Assembly: GCA_964505555.1 (NCBI GenBank)
Contig: CAZDIO010000074.1
Span: 1 to 64,000, forward strand
Direction: 5' to 3'
Length of the DNA: 64,000 nucleotides
Source of the DNA: CAZDIO01 sp964505555
GTDB taxonomy: Bacteria; Bdellovibrionota_C; UBA2361; SZUA-149; CAZDIO01
Of this stretch, positions 1-9,857 are shown piece after piece. Each line of letters starts with the position of its first letter. Within the stretch, counting starts at the first letter, position 1. The notes beneath the pieces are model-generated. The model was not told the origin of the DNA and ran no database searches. It saw only the letters and a program-made list of their open reading frames with translations. Both the position numbers and the translations under genes were made by a program.

Positions 1-64
1 AGGTTTCCACATTGGTTTTAAGATCTTAGCCGAACGGGACATAACCAAATCTGGAGACGGCGAT

Positions 65-1198
65 ATGAAGCCTGGAAAAATTTTTCACGCGTCGATTTTT
101 TTCTTTCTTAGTTTTTTCTTCATTTTAAATAATGCGTTTGCAGTCACGCCGTTTGCGGCAACTTTGCCTGACAACTTTGTTGGAGTTGCACCGGCGGAAA
201 GAGCTGATGGGACTATTGTTATAGGTGGCAAGCTAGGAAGCGCTCCAGCAGTCGTTACTATTCGGCAGAACGCGGATGGTTCACTTAGTATGTCTACTCA
301 GATCTTTCCGGGGTTGCCGGGAGGAAATGGTACGGGAATTATTAATGATGTTACCAGTGATGGGTTAACATTTGCAGGATCAAGTGTGTCGGGAACTTCT
401 CTTCAAGGAGCCCAAACCGGTGAAGCGACGGTTTGGAGTTCGCGTGGTATTCCAACTGGGCTCGGCTATGATCCTACGGCAACGCATTTAAGTGAGATTA
501 ATTCTATTTCAGAGAACGGCATAGGTGCAGGGAATAATGGCAATGTGCCTGCTGCACTTAGTGTGGATAATGTAATTATTCTTAGTAATCCAGAAGGTGG
601 TGCTGCAGGAGGAATTTCTGCAAACGGTTCAATTATTACGGGTGGTCTTACTTATACTGGCCCAGTATTTTGGAAATCAACTTCTCCTGGAAGCATGCAA
701 TATCAACGAAATTCGGTGAGCGTTCCAACTGACTGTATTCCAGATGGATCAGTTGTTACAGTGTCTCCTGATGGTAGTATGTTGGGAGGACTTGTTGTTT
801 CCATGACATATCTTGAAAACATAGGTGTGATTTGGGATTCAAACGGACAAGTACTCCACACCTTTGGGCCTGGCATGGTTAAATCCATTGCAAATGGAGG
901 AATAGCAGCGTTTAATTCCACGGAAAACGGCGTTACACGCGCAAATATCTTTCGTCCTGGTTATGGTGTTGTTCCGCTAGTTGGGTTTTTTAAACAACAA
1001 CGTGTAGTTCTATCTGGCATTGATTCATACGATACTATCTTTAGATTGAAAAATGGCACGAGGAATGGAGTATTAATTGTTGGCAGGGCGACTACTATTG
1101 GGGCATATCAAATAGGATTTGTTGGATATGTTAATGTATCTCCGGCCGGACCCGTGGTGCCAGCAAGAATAGGGTCAAGACCTAAAGGAACAAAATGA
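65..1198 (+). CDS. secreted HAF-repeat-like protein
   Basis: A 377-residue protein with a clear signal peptide: basic start, a long Phe/Leu-rich core at about residues 8-24, and a likely cut after the AFA near residue 26. The mature part has several short motifs of the form S-x-[ND]-G-[ST]-x-x-x-G-G (for example SANGSIITGG and SPDGSMLGGL), which recall the HAF repeat of extracellular beta-rich proteins. No catalytic motif is visible. A GGAG lies about 8 bases before the ATG. The gene runs towards the TadG-like gene on the other strand, with 15 bases between the stops. Being extracytoplasmic is well supported; the HAF assignment is a resemblance, and the function is unknown. Confidence 0.7.
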   Translation: MKPGKIFHASIFFFLSFFFILNNAFAVTPFAATLPDNFVGVAPAERADGTIVIGGKLGSAPAVVTIRQNADGSLSMSTQIFPGLPGGNGTGIINDVTSDGLTFAGSSVSGTSLQGAQTGEATVWSSRGIPTGLGYDPTATHLSEINSISENGIGAGNNGNVPAALSVDNVIILSNPEGGAAGGISANGSIITGGLTYTGPVFWKSTSPGSMQYQRNSVSVPTDCIPDGSVVTVSPDGSMLGGLVVSMTYLENIGVIWDSNGQVLHTFGPGMVKSIANGGIAAFNSTENGVTRANIFRPGYGVVPLVGFFKQQRVVLSGIDSYDTIFRLKNGTRNGVLIVGRATTIGAYQIGFVGYVNVSPAGPVVPARIGSRPKGTK

Positions 1199-1213
1199 TA
1201 GTTTATTCTGGTT

Positions 1214-3301
1214 TTATTCAACTAAGACATATGGATTTCGAGAGATTACTTGATTAACGTAGTCCTCGATTTGAGTTCTCGCATCTTTTCCTTTTGAATC
1301 ACAGCTTAATCTTCCGTTTCTCACAAGCGGGAGAAGACTTATGGGGCCTTGTTGTGTGGCTTTCGCGCATGCAGAGGCGATTTGAGAAGAGACATCTGGA
1401 CAACTACTTCCACAACATGGCCGAATAGGGCCCCAAATTCCATTTGTTGCTTGAACCAGTTCATAAAATTTATTAGGAGCGAAAAAATTTAACGAGGAAT
1501 CAATCAGCGCATCAGCTAGAGGCGAACTAATTGTGGAATAGTCAACAAACTCAACCGGAGGATTACTCAACCGTGCTTCTTCCTCACTCATGCAGCTTCC
1601 ATCTCCATTTGCACTTGGAAGGAGAAGTGTATGAGGAGAAGAGATACTCCCCTTCATGAGAAAATGGAGGCGAATCTTATTAGGAACGTATTCATTAAGA
1701 ATAAGATCATGTGATTCATTAAACGATTCTTGAAATCCCGCTTCGCTCACTTCGCACTCTCCAGAGCTTTTACAAAAGGTAAGTCCATCACTTAAAATGG
1801 CTACGAAGTTTTCTGCGCTTTCAGAAGCAGGAGCGTTTTTCAGCATTTCTAATGCTTCCTTAAGTGCTTCTGGGTAGTTACTAGATGCGTCAACTCTTGG
1901 AAAAAAGAAATGATTCTGAATTCTCTCTTCAAGGGTGGAGTCAGTTTGGTTATCAATATCCGTAATTCGTTGTAACGTGGTAAATGAGGGATCTGTTGGT
2001 GGGACAAGATTAAATCTTCTCTCAGGGATCTTTGCTGATTGATCAAAACCGATCGCGCCAATTAAGTCACCTGGAACCTGTCTTGCCGCAATGAGTTGAA
2101 GTGCATAGTTGACCCCGTGGAGCATCGTATTTAACGGTTCAGGACCATCGTGATAGTTCGGACAGAATGCTGAGCTACTACTATCAGTTTCCTGGCACCG
2201 ATATTTGTCAATAAGGTAGTGATCAGATCGGGGAGATCCATTCTCGTCATGATAAGAGACGATGTAGCATCCATAATCATCTTTGAAATGGCGTGTTGGT
2301 TGTGTGAGCGTTCCTCTTCTTGGGGGAAGTGGTGGTAGGGAGCAATAGTAGTTATAGAGTGCTGTGTATAATCCAGGAGGTGAGCCTCCTACAAAATCAC
2401 AAATTGTAGGGGGCCAATTTATCGCGGAGGCATATGGAACATAAGTGTTTGTATTTATGTCTCTACAAAGATAGGGAGGAGGGCGAGGAGTGCAAGGATT
2501 TGTATGATCTGTATAGCTGTTACATCCAACAGTATTTGTAAGTTTAAATGCATACTCTGTTGAGTTATCCCTTCCGTAACGTTCATAAGGATGGTGTGTT
2601 TCCATAGTGGATGAACGGGAGAGATCTACAAGTAGCACTCCATGATGAGGAACGATTGCCGCGGTGGCAGTAGATTGAAGTGGGATATAATCTTGTCCGA
2701 TTACTTTTGCAAACAAAGTGCGAAGTGGTGAGTCAGGATGTAGCCGAAGATCTGCTCTAAATGCGTTAGGAGTTGTATTTGTTTGATTTGGATCGTTAAA
2801 ATCTAGCTCCTGAAAACATGGTCCAGCCCAACGGCCATTGTTGCAGGGACAAGGAGTCGGTTTATTTGTGCAGTCAATAGGGGGAAAGAAGTGCCATACT
2901 CCTGGGGTTATTTTACCATTGGCGCCATCGGTTGATGAAGCAGTTTGACCTGTGGATATGACAGGTCCTAATTGGACTGCCTGATGTGAATATCCAGACA
3001 AAGAATCGCCCAACATAATATTTATTCCGGCGATCTCTGCTGCGCGATCTCGTGAAGCATACAGTTTGTTAAGAGAATTTCCTGATGCACTTCCAAAAGC
3101 ATTTAACGCTGCTAGCGCAACATACTCTGTGGTGTGTTGTTGTTGGCTCTTTGAGGTTGCCACTACGGTGCTATCAATTGCGAGTGCACCAAAAATTAAA
3201 ATGACTACTATAAACAATGCAATAATTGGAACTATTGCGCCGTTCTGGAATGATTGACATTCAGGATTGCAGCCGTGTTTGTGATGTAAGCTCTGTTTCA
3301 T
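1214..3301 (-). CDS. TadG-like pilus-assembly protein with vWA domain
   Basis: A 695-residue protein. A QNG motif at residues 19-21 precedes a hydrophobic helix (about 22-43), the usual N-terminal layout of TadE/TadG-like proteins, which stay anchored in the inner membrane with the bulk in the periplasm. A von Willebrand A-like domain starts near residue 220: D226, S228 and S230 form the DxSxS metal-binding (MIDAS) motif. Cys pairs are frequent in the middle (about 144-162 and 260-400), suggesting disulphides. It lies 10 bases downstream of a TadE-like gene on the same strand, so the two are probably co-transcribed. In other bacteria such proteins are minor components of Flp/Tad pili; no Tad ATPase, secretin or platform gene is in this window, so its role here is inferred. 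Confidence 0.75.
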   Translation of the reverse strand: MKQSLHHKHGCNPECQSFQNGAIVPIIALFIVVILIFGALAIDSTVVATSKSQQQHTTEYVALAALNAFGSASGNSLNKLYASRDRAAEIAGINIMLGDSLSGYSHQAVQLGPVISTGQTASSTDGANGKITPGVWHFFPPIDCTNKPTPCPCNNGRWAGPCFQELDFNDPNQTNTTPNAFRADLRLHPDSPLRTLFAKVIGQDYIPLQSTATAAIVPHHGVLLVDLSRSSTMETHHPYERYGRDNSTEYAFKLTNTVGCNSYTDHTNPCTPRPPPYLCRDINTNTYVPYASAINWPPTICDFVGGSPPGLYTALYNYYCSLPPLPPRRGTLTQPTRHFKDDYGCYIVSYHDENGSPRSDHYLIDKYRCQETDSSSSAFCPNYHDGPEPLNTMLHGVNYALQLIAARQVPGDLIGAIGFDQSAKIPERRFNLVPPTDPSFTTLQRITDIDNQTDSTLEERIQNHFFFPRVDASSNYPEALKEALEMLKNAPASESAENFVAILSDGLTFCKSSGECEVSEAGFQESFNESHDLILNEYVPNKIRLHFLMKGSISSPHTLLLPSANGDGSCMSEEEARLSNPPVEFVDYSTISSPLADALIDSSLNFFAPNKFYELVQATNGIWGPIRPCCGSSCPDVSSQIASACAKATQQGPISLLPLVRNGRLSCDSKGKDARTQIEDYVNQVISRNPYVLVE

Positions 3302-3311
3302 GAAATATTTG

Positions 3312-4241
3312 TCAAAGTCTCAAGTTGCAAGTGAAGTCGCAGCTACAGAAGGAAGAGGTTAGATCGATGTTATCTATTGGACACTTCCCGCTACCCGGAG
3401 GACTGCCTTGTGTTTGCCTTATGCATTCGTCCCAATTCCAAGGGCAACTCCATGTCGTTGTGGTTGATGAAGTCGTAGTTGTCGTAGTCGTACTCGAAGA
3501 ACTCCCCGTCGTTGGAGTGCCACCACCTCCCGGAGGGCCCGATCCTCCACTTGCTCCAAATGGCCCTTTTGGTACCTCTTCCCGATATCCGAGTGCTGTT
3601 CCAACTGCGACCGCGTCTCTAAATAGTGGAAAAAACATCTCTACCTGTGCGCGGACCTCGACGTATATCGGTTGGGAGTTTAAAAGGACCTCGGTGTTTT
3701 GTGGTGGGGGGAGGCCGTCGGGAGCGGGGGAGAGTGTGGGGTGGATAATATGAGTTCCATCAGAGCGCGTGGCACTTTCGCCAGGACGTAAAACAAGAGC
3801 GCTGGTGGTAATGCTTGGAGGGACATCTGGGGGCAAAGTGGTGAGAGCTTGGTCAGTGATAATGTAAGGAAGAAGTGAGATGGTGCTTGGGGTGGTGTAG
3901 TCAGAGATTAGGGTTTGTAAAGGTAACGCCGTTGCTTCAACGAGAATTCTTCTTCTTGCCTCAGCATAGGATTGGTAATCAGCATCAGTGGCTGTAAGTC
4001 CACGAATGTCGATATCATAGTTTGAGATCTTCGAGGCTAACTGCACGGCATCAGACGCGGCTTTGTTTAGTATCGCTTCAACCGCGATGTAACGAACGAC
4101 ATCAATGATTGCTAAAAGAATAAAAAGAAGTACAGGAAAGGCTAATCCAAACTCAATGATCGTCACACCCCGAGCGCTTCTCTCCTCTAAGGAGACACTT
4201 CTCCAGCTACCTTTTGTGAATTTAGGTAAAGAGATCTTCAT
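3312..4241 (-). CDS. TadE-like protein with Ser/Thr linker and Cys-rich tail
   Basis: A 309-residue protein with the TadE signature: ARG at residues 23-25, then T-I-I-E-F and a hydrophobic helix ending in D-V-V-R-Y. The body (about 50-220) is probably periplasmic. From about residue 225 the sequence becomes a Gly/Pro stretch, then a run of Ser and Thr, and ends in a Cys-rich segment with six cysteines in the last 45 residues. This tail is not part of normal TadE and could be an exposed stalk with a disulphide-bonded tip. The gene is first in a leftward pair with the TadG-like vWA gene and diverges from the rightward pseudopilin operon across a 448-base gap. Confidence 0.75.
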   Translation of the reverse strand: MKISLPKFTKGSWRSVSLEERSARGVTIIEFGLAFPVLLFILLAIIDVVRYIAVEAILNKAASDAVQLASKISNYDIDIRGLTATDADYQSYAEARRRILVEATALPLQTLISDYTTPSTISLLPYIITDQALTTLPPDVPPSITTSALVLRPGESATRSDGTHIIHPTLSPAPDGLPPPQNTEVLLNSQPIYVEVRAQVEMFFPLFRDAVAVGTALGYREEVPKGPFGASGGSGPPGGGGTPTTGSSSSTTTTTTTSSTTTTWSCPWNWDECIRQTQGSPPGSGKCPIDNIDLTSSFCSCDFTCNLRL

Positions 4242-4689
4242 ACCTTGTTAACAACCACGCTCCGGTTTTTTTGCGCCTCGGAAATCTAGATTACGAGGAA
4301 CACCTAGAATAACGGCAATTTTGCGGAGTAAATTTAGCGACTTATTGGTGATTTGCGGGTTATTCGAGTAGATTTAGTAAGGAAGTAAGATCTTGGAATG
4401 AGCTAGTTTTTCAAAATGTTAACTGTGATGATAGAAACTACGATACCGTAGAAAGAACCGTTTTTTCTCATCTTAGGAGTTCCTTCGTTACTTAGCACCA
4501 ATACCCCTGAATCGAAGCCTTAATTGTTATTTTAGGTATTTTTGATCCGATAAGCTCCTAAAGTTACATCCGATTTTCATAGAAAATATACTATCTTAGG
4601 TAGGTTAGACCTCAAGAACTGAGCCTTCTATCACGATAAACTCATTGTCGAGTTCAAACTCAACGGTAAGAGTTTCTTAAGGTAAGGAC
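4242..4689. other. divergent intergenic region of the pseudopilin cluster
   Basis: 448 bases without a gene, between the start of the leftward TadE/TadG pair and the start of the rightward pseudopilin operon, so it should hold promoters for both. On the + strand TCCGATAA at 4546-4553 matches 7 of 8 bases of a sigma-28 -10 element, but its -35 (TTATTTTA at 4527-4534) is poor. TATACT at 4587-4592 could be a sigma-70 -10 without a good -35. AAGGTAAGGA just before 4690 is a ribosome binding site. None of the promoters is secure. Confidence 0.35.
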
Positions 4690-7600
4690 ATGTTCGAGAT
4701 CAGAAACACGAGCGCTAACGCGGAGCGTGGAGCCGCACTACTCATCGCCGTTGCCTTTCTTATATTGGTTTCATGGGCTGCGTTTCTTTTTGGATTCAAT
4801 ACCATTTCAAATGACACTGATGTCGTCCAGCTTGATGCGATGTGTCAAACAATTGCTAAAAGTGCTCTTCAAGAGTTTCCTCATCCATTGGGCGGCTTTA
4901 AGGGATTAAACCCTGCGAAAGTTCTACCGAAGGAGGAAAATACTACTCCTACAACTTGTGATGAGTGGGATCAAAATTGTTCAAGTGGCGCGTCCTCGTC
5001 TCAACAAATGAGCAAAGCGTATGAAATATTGCATTCTGATCTGATTAATAGAACAGCTTCTACATTCAGCCTGATGGGTATCTCAAACTTTGAGTTTCGA
5101 ACATGGGAAGAGCTGGAAAACCCCTCTGCAAATAGCAGCAAGTTCTCTCCAATCACTGCTTCTGACGATCAATTACCGATTTTCTTTGGATTTGCACCGA
5201 TCAACACCCGCTCCAGCACTAACGATCAAGGACAATGGAACAACGGAGTAAAAATTCGTCTTGCAAAACTTCGTGAGCCATGGGGAATTAAATTCTCCTT
5301 TGCAAACTCCCGACCCGATCTTGTACAAGTAGAGTGCGAAGCCCAACTTCGTCCTGCTGATGTTCTCCTTGTTGAAGACACCTCCGCAGCTCAAGGTCGT
5401 TGGACAAAAGCCGGAGACGGTGGTCCACTTCAAAAACTCTGCACCACTGATGGAATGCGTTATGAGGAGTATGGAGCAAACCAACCTTCAACTACCCCAG
5501 GAATTGGGGGACCAAAACGAAAAGCAGATAATAATGTTGATGTCTACAGTTTGTGCTTTAGAATGTGCGTTTCTGGGGTCGCAGCCGATGGCAGAGCATC
5601 GGGAGTCCCACTGGATGGAACTGGAAATTACATTAACGATTACATGCTCCTTGCAGGTCCTGCTGGAAAACAAAGCACTGACGCACAAGGAAAACCGATC
5701 GCAATTCCAGATTTAACCCGCCCTGCTCCGTATCAATATCCTTATACCGGTCAGCGCGTAGTGTGCCACACCGCACATAGTCTTCCTGATAAGAGCCATG
5801 TCATGCTCACCTCGGCAGCACTTGGACAATCAATGTATTGCGCACCAGATCCAAACGCAGACCCAAACGATCCAAACCTGATTTATGGCTACCACCCGAT
5901 GTGCAGAGACAGTGCAACCTTCTTTGGAAAAAAGAACTGTGCACAAAATCGGGATCTAAATGATGGTCCACCAGAATGTCGCACCGCTACAAGTCCAACC
6001 AATGCTGAAAAGTTTGTTCCCGCTGCTAAAGATATGCTCGTTACTGAACGGGGCGTAATTGATTACATCACTAATGGCCTTCCCGCCGCCGATGATGGTT
6101 CAAAAACCGCTGGCCCCCATAACGTTCGCTTAGCTCTTGCTACCTTAGGGGGAGAAGAAGATCTTCCTAATGGCGCTATCGCCTTTGAATATCAAGCAGA
6201 CAAAATATATACAGACACCGGACAACCACAAACCAGATTACAAGAGATTCGTCTTCTTCACTTCCATGCGTATACGAACTTCCTCAATGCACTAAATAGC
6301 ATGATGGATGCAAGGCAGTGTGTAAATGATTACATGTTAAAACTTCGCCTCGCTACTCTCGCTGGAGTGAACTTCATCGAAGGTGGAACCTCTCAGTGCG
6401 ATCTTGAAGACGATGATGGAACTCCTAATACCTCTTGCTACAAAACCACGTGGCGACCAGCAGGTGCTGGAGAAAACGAAGGATTCGAAGTTGGTCAGAA
6501 CTGGTCAAGTAGCGTTTTTCGTCTTGCTTTAATGCACTATTCAGACGTAGCACGATTTTCAAACGGCGATCCCCGCACCCGACCAGGTGCGACCCCACTG
6601 GATGGGAACTTGCCTCCAACCAATATGTTCGAAACATTGGCTTCACACGGTGGTAAATATCAACGACCTCTTGAAAAAGGGGCCATGACCAGAAATGTCG
6701 TTCAACAAAACGCACTCTACGGATGCGAAGCGTGGATGAGAAAGGGCATGTGGCAAGGTGTTTCAGATCCGGATCTGGAGGAAAAGATTGCAAAACCTAT
6801 TAATGGTGTGAGCGGAGATGGTGGAATTGCTCTTCCGTTTACTCCTCCGGGATCTCATTTTGGACCAGGAGTAACTCGCTCGATCCTCGAAGCCCCAACA
6901 CCAGCAGAAAGCTTATCAAATCCCCAAACAGTTTTTGGTTCATTAAGTATTGTCGATCCACAACACCGAACAAATCCGATTGCGGCACGACGAACGATAA
7001 ACAACTTAGCAAAACTCACAACACTTAATAGCTTAATGAATTCCACACCGGGGGCAACACCAGTGGTAGCCACCACAGCGCTAAAGGTCATTGAAGCGGT
7101 GGAAACAGAAGGAGGTGGAAACACCCCACCAAAAGGTGGCCACTCCACAAATAGTCAAGTTTACGAAAGTCCCGTTCCCGGATTTTTTAGGGTTGGCCCA
7201 CCAGTTACCCCAAGTGAGCCAAACTTCCTTGCCTCAGAAGTAGCAGGTTCCGATCCCACAGCGGACTATGACTTTAATCAAGCTATCCTCGATCCAGCGC
7301 AATTTGAGAAGATGAAAACAAAAACTCATTTTGTAATGGGCTGGAACCCCGGGGGACGTCGCTATACTCTCTCCGCACTTGAACTTGCGGTGATCGCTAT
7401 GGAGAAGGCACCGCAACGTGACTCTTCGGGCTTTATGAGTAAAAAATCCTCCCCAGAAAAGATTATCGTATTTAACTCCTCGGGACTACCTACGGATCTT
7501 GAGTGCTTACGACGAAAAGCTTCTGACCCCTCAGCTCCATTTGATTTTCTTGCTCTGACAACTGAAGAAAAAGCAACTCGGTGTCGCGAGTGCTGGAACG

Positions 7601-7911
7601 ATGTAAAAGACCGTCTTGATTGCGCTTGGGAGGGTGGCACCATGACAAGTGGAACTTGCGACACAAGTAATCCCTCCTATAATAGGAAAATGGCTCTCTA
7701 TCTCAATCTCCTTGCCGATGACCGTGAAACTTCCGAATACTGCGGGAACTTTAACTTTGTTACCGAGATGAAACTCTTAGCGTCAGAGCGAGATACCGAA
7801 AATCAGCCCGTTGCGCCGTGGCTTCATCTGAATGTTTTAAAAACTCTCGATGATATGATTAACGCAAGTAACGTTTATCTTTTTGCACGAGACTTCTTAC
7901 GTTCACAATAG
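4690..7911 (+). CDS. large pseudopilin-like envelope protein
   Basis: A 1073-residue protein. The N-terminus has ERG at residues 12-14 followed by a hydrophobic helix (about 15-36), the arrangement shared by the other members of this cluster; the remaining ~1030 residues are hydrophilic and probably periplasmic or extracellular. Cysteines are numerous (roughly two dozen), often in pairs, which fits an oxidised extracytoplasmic protein. I recognise no enzyme or adhesion domain. It is the first gene of a rightward operon with four or five smaller proteins of the same N-terminal type (14 bases to the next gene). It could be a PilY1-like or TadG-like tip component; that is inference from the context. 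Confidence 0.6.
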   Translation: MFEIRNTSANAERGAALLIAVAFLILVSWAAFLFGFNTISNDTDVVQLDAMCQTIAKSALQEFPHPLGGFKGLNPAKVLPKEENTTPTTCDEWDQNCSSGASSSQQMSKAYEILHSDLINRTASTFSLMGISNFEFRTWEELENPSANSSKFSPITASDDQLPIFFGFAPINTRSSTNDQGQWNNGVKIRLAKLREPWGIKFSFANSRPDLVQVECEAQLRPADVLLVEDTSAAQGRWTKAGDGGPLQKLCTTDGMRYEEYGANQPSTTPGIGGPKRKADNNVDVYSLCFRMCVSGVAADGRASGVPLDGTGNYINDYMLLAGPAGKQSTDAQGKPIAIPDLTRPAPYQYPYTGQRVVCHTAHSLPDKSHVMLTSAALGQSMYCAPDPNADPNDPNLIYGYHPMCRDSATFFGKKNCAQNRDLNDGPPECRTATSPTNAEKFVPAAKDMLVTERGVIDYITNGLPAADDGSKTAGPHNVRLALATLGGEEDLPNGAIAFEYQADKIYTDTGQPQTRLQEIRLLHFHAYTNFLNALNSMMDARQCVNDYMLKLRLATLAGVNFIEGGTSQCDLEDDDGTPNTSCYKTTWRPAGAGENEGFEVGQNWSSSVFRLALMHYSDVARFSNGDPRTRPGATPLDGNLPPTNMFETLASHGGKYQRPLEKGAMTRNVVQQNALYGCEAWMRKGMWQGVSDPDLEEKIAKPINGVSGDGGIALPFTPPGSHFGPGVTRSILEAPTPAESLSNPQTVFGSLSIVDPQHRTNPIAARRTINNLAKLTTLNSLMNSTPGATPVVATTALKVIEAVETEGGGNTPPKGGHSTNSQVYESPVPGFFRVGPPVTPSEPNFLASEVAGSDPTADYDFNQAILDPAQFEKMKTKTHFVMGWNPGGRRYTLSALELAVIAMEKAPQRDSSGFMSKKSSPEKIIVFNSSGLPTDLECLRRKASDPSAPFDFLALTTEEKATRCRECWNDVKDRLDCAWEGGTMTSGTCDTSNPSYNRKMALYLNLLADDRETSEYCGNFNFVTEMKLLASERDTENQPVAPWLHLNVLKTLDDMINASNVYLFARDFLRSQ

Positions 7912-7925
7912 GTAGAGGAAACACG

Positions 7926-9365
7926 ATGAGAACAAATGAAAAAGGAACTGCTCTTGTTGAACTCGCTCTTGCAGTTCCATTTCTTGGTGTCTTGTTTATC
8001 TTTGTAATTTCTGCACTGAACTACACCTCGGCCTATGTAGATCTACGTTCAATTAGCACAAACGTCTCCTCCATTCCTCTTGCCTCTGCAGAAAAGGTAA
8101 AAGACGGTTCTCCAGAGGTAAACCAAGCCCTTGCGGAACAAGAGGCAGTGATGATCAATTCGATGATTCAGGAACAGTTATTTGATCTTGGCTATACAAA
8201 CAACTTCAGTATCCAGGTGCGCCCAGTGATTGTTCCTGTAGTCACCAGTGTTAATGATCCAAACTATTTAAACTCAAATGTCGGAAACAACGACGCCGAC
8301 TTAGGACCTTCTAATCAACCAACCATTTTAGATCCGATGAACTCAGCACAAGCAGACAACTGGCCAAGCTGGCCCGACATTGAACAACGCTTAGTTGGTC
8401 CTTATAATGGGAACTCAACAACGCTTTCACGAATAGGATACGATTTTGTGCCTGTGAAATTGAACTCGGCAGATAAGGAGCTCTACCAAGATCTCCCCTT
8501 CTCTCAGCCGTTAGTAAGTAGTTATCAGACCCTCTATTACTACCGAGTCGCGGTTGAACCAGCATTTCTTTTTACCGCGGCTAGCGGAGGTAATCCTTTT
8601 GGCAAAGAGGTTGTAATTGAAGGAATGGTTACGGCAACAAGGCAGTATCCTTTAAACCCAAGCGATATTAATGATAACCCTCTCGGGCGGGTCGATGATA
8701 AAGGAGGAACCGGTGGTGGCGGAAGTTCCTCTGGTGGAGAACCATTTGTGCCCTCGGATTCAAAATATGTAGGTGTTAACTATGCGCCCACGGGAGCTGG
8801 TCCATTCTATGAACTTGGATCAAGCCCTTTTGAAGTCTCACCGGTTGGAATGACGACATTAGGCGGCTCAAACGATTCTGGCTTTCAAGCAGTTTGCGAC
8901 AATGGTCTTTCTTTCTTTTCTCCTGATCCAAGCTTACCAACAGGGAGTTCCTCTTGGTATGATGAATCTATTAATAAAATTCGACGTGAAGGGCCCTCGC
9001 CAAGTGTTGGCGCGTATATCTCAAACTCTAGTCAGTGCACGATGACTCCTTTCTCACTGGCGCTTGGAGATAGCAACAATCCTCTTTCAAACCATGTCGT
9101 CGACGGCACCCCCACAGATGTGGATGCTCCACAACCCCAGGTGAGTGAGGTCTTAATCAGCACCACTTCGGGCCCAGTGACAACGACGACGGTGAGATCG
9201 ACCTCTACCACAACGAGTATCTATTATAGCGGAAGTAGTGGTGGGAGTAGCAGCGGAGGAAGTAGTAGTGGCGGCAGCAGTAGTGGGGGCGGCAAAGGAA
9301 ATGAGAGTCATTCAGATGTTGATAACCAGCAAGGCCCACTAAACAACAACGATTTAATAAATTGA
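7926..9365 (+). CDS. TadE-like protein with Ser-Gly repeat tail
   Basis: A 479-residue protein beginning with EKG at residues 5-7, then T-A-L-V-E-L and a hydrophobic helix to about residue 30: a TadE-type N-terminus with the conserved Glu. The body has no domain I recognise. The C-terminal ~80 residues are low complexity: a Thr/Ser block, then tandem S-S-G-G units (encoded at 9231-9294), then a short polar end. The linker resembles that of the leftward TadE-like protein at 3312-4241. The last 14 codons are duplicated at 9763-9801 as a non-coding relic. Probably an envelope-anchored minor pilin-like protein; the partner machinery is not in the window. Confidence 0.65.
   Translation: MRTNEKGTALVELALAVPFLGVLFIFVISALNYTSAYVDLRSISTNVSSIPLASAEKVKDGSPEVNQALAEQEAVMINSMIQEQLFDLGYTNNFSIQVRPVIVPVVTSVNDPNYLNSNVGNNDADLGPSNQPTILDPMNSAQADNWPSWPDIEQRLVGPYNGNSTTLSRIGYDFVPVKLNSADKELYQDLPFSQPLVSSYQTLYYYRVAVEPAFLFTAASGGNPFGKEVVIEGMVTATRQYPLNPSDINDNPLGRVDDKGGTGGGGSSSGGEPFVPSDSKYVGVNYAPTGAGPFYELGSSPFEVSPVGMTTLGGSNDSGFQAVCDNGLSFFSPDPSLPTGSSSWYDESINKIRREGPSPSVGAYISNSSQCTMTPFSLALGDSNNPLSNHVVDGTPTDVDAPQPQVSEVLISTTSGPVTTTTVRSTSTTTSIYYSGSSGGSSSGGSSSGGSSSGGGKGNESHSDVDNQQGPLNNNDLIN
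9231..9294 (+). repeat. SSGG-coding minisatellite
   Basis: Tandem degenerate 12-base units of the AGTAGTGGTGGG type encode repeated Ser-Ser-Gly-Gly near the C-terminus of the TadE-like protein. Codons differ between units, so the array is not recent, but the peptide pattern is kept. Such arrays can change length by replication slippage. Confidence 0.7.
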
Positions 9366-9420
9366 TCTTACATTCGGTTCGCGGTTACGGTTTTAGGTAA
9401 GGTAGTAAGTAGGTTAAATT

Positions 9421-9711
9421 ATGAATATCGCAAAAAGTATGCGTATTGCCAATGAACGTGGCGGCACATTAACCGGTTCATTAATGCTCACGGTGCTTTT
9501 CTCAGTAGGACTTATTGCTGCAAAAGACAATTTTCAACAAGCACTTCAAGTAAAAACAGAGAATCGGTACATAGGAAATACTGTTCCGGATGTGAAAATA
9601 TTTTTTCAACCAGATCCTGGAAATAGTGATCCGGCAAGCTGCTTATATACTACTCCGCTGGGGCAAAAATTACGGTGCGTAAGTGCCGCCAGCAATGAAA
9701 TGACTTGGTAG
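9421..9711 (+). CDS. small pseudopilin-like protein, copy 1
   Basis: A 96-residue protein with ERG at residues 12-14, then a hydrophobic stretch (about 16-34) and a short polar tail with two cysteines. It is nearly identical over its first 60 residues to the product of 9858-10184 and then diverges completely. The conserved half carries the helix and an N-R-Y-I-G-N-T-V-P-D motif. I do not recognise a named family; the layout fits a small inner-membrane pilin-like subunit. AGGTAAGGTAGTAAG lies upstream, with the start at the ATG at 9421. Confidence 0.65.
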   Translation: MNIAKSMRIANERGGTLTGSLMLTVLFSVGLIAAKDNFQQALQVKTENRYIGNTVPDVKIFFQPDPGNSDPASCLYTTPLGQKLRCVSAASNEMTW

Positions 9712-9857
9712 TTTAGTTTATCTGATATCAGATATGATGTTTACAATGAAAAACGTTGATCCCCAGCAAGGCCCACTAAACAACAACGATTTAATAAATT
9801 GATCTTACATTCAGTTCGCGGTTACGGTTTTAGGTAAGGTAGTAAGAGAGGTTAAGT

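Noticed and set aside
3325..3753. Plus-strand open frame of 142 codons antisense to the TadE-like gene
   Set aside because: Low-complexity Val/Gly/Pro translation of the Ser/Thr-coding strand; a shadow of the real gene with no ribosome binding site.
4311..4340. Possible sigma-54 promoter (GGCAATTTTGC) in the divergent pseudopilin gap
   Set aside because: The spacing between GG and GC is 7 bases and not the required 10.
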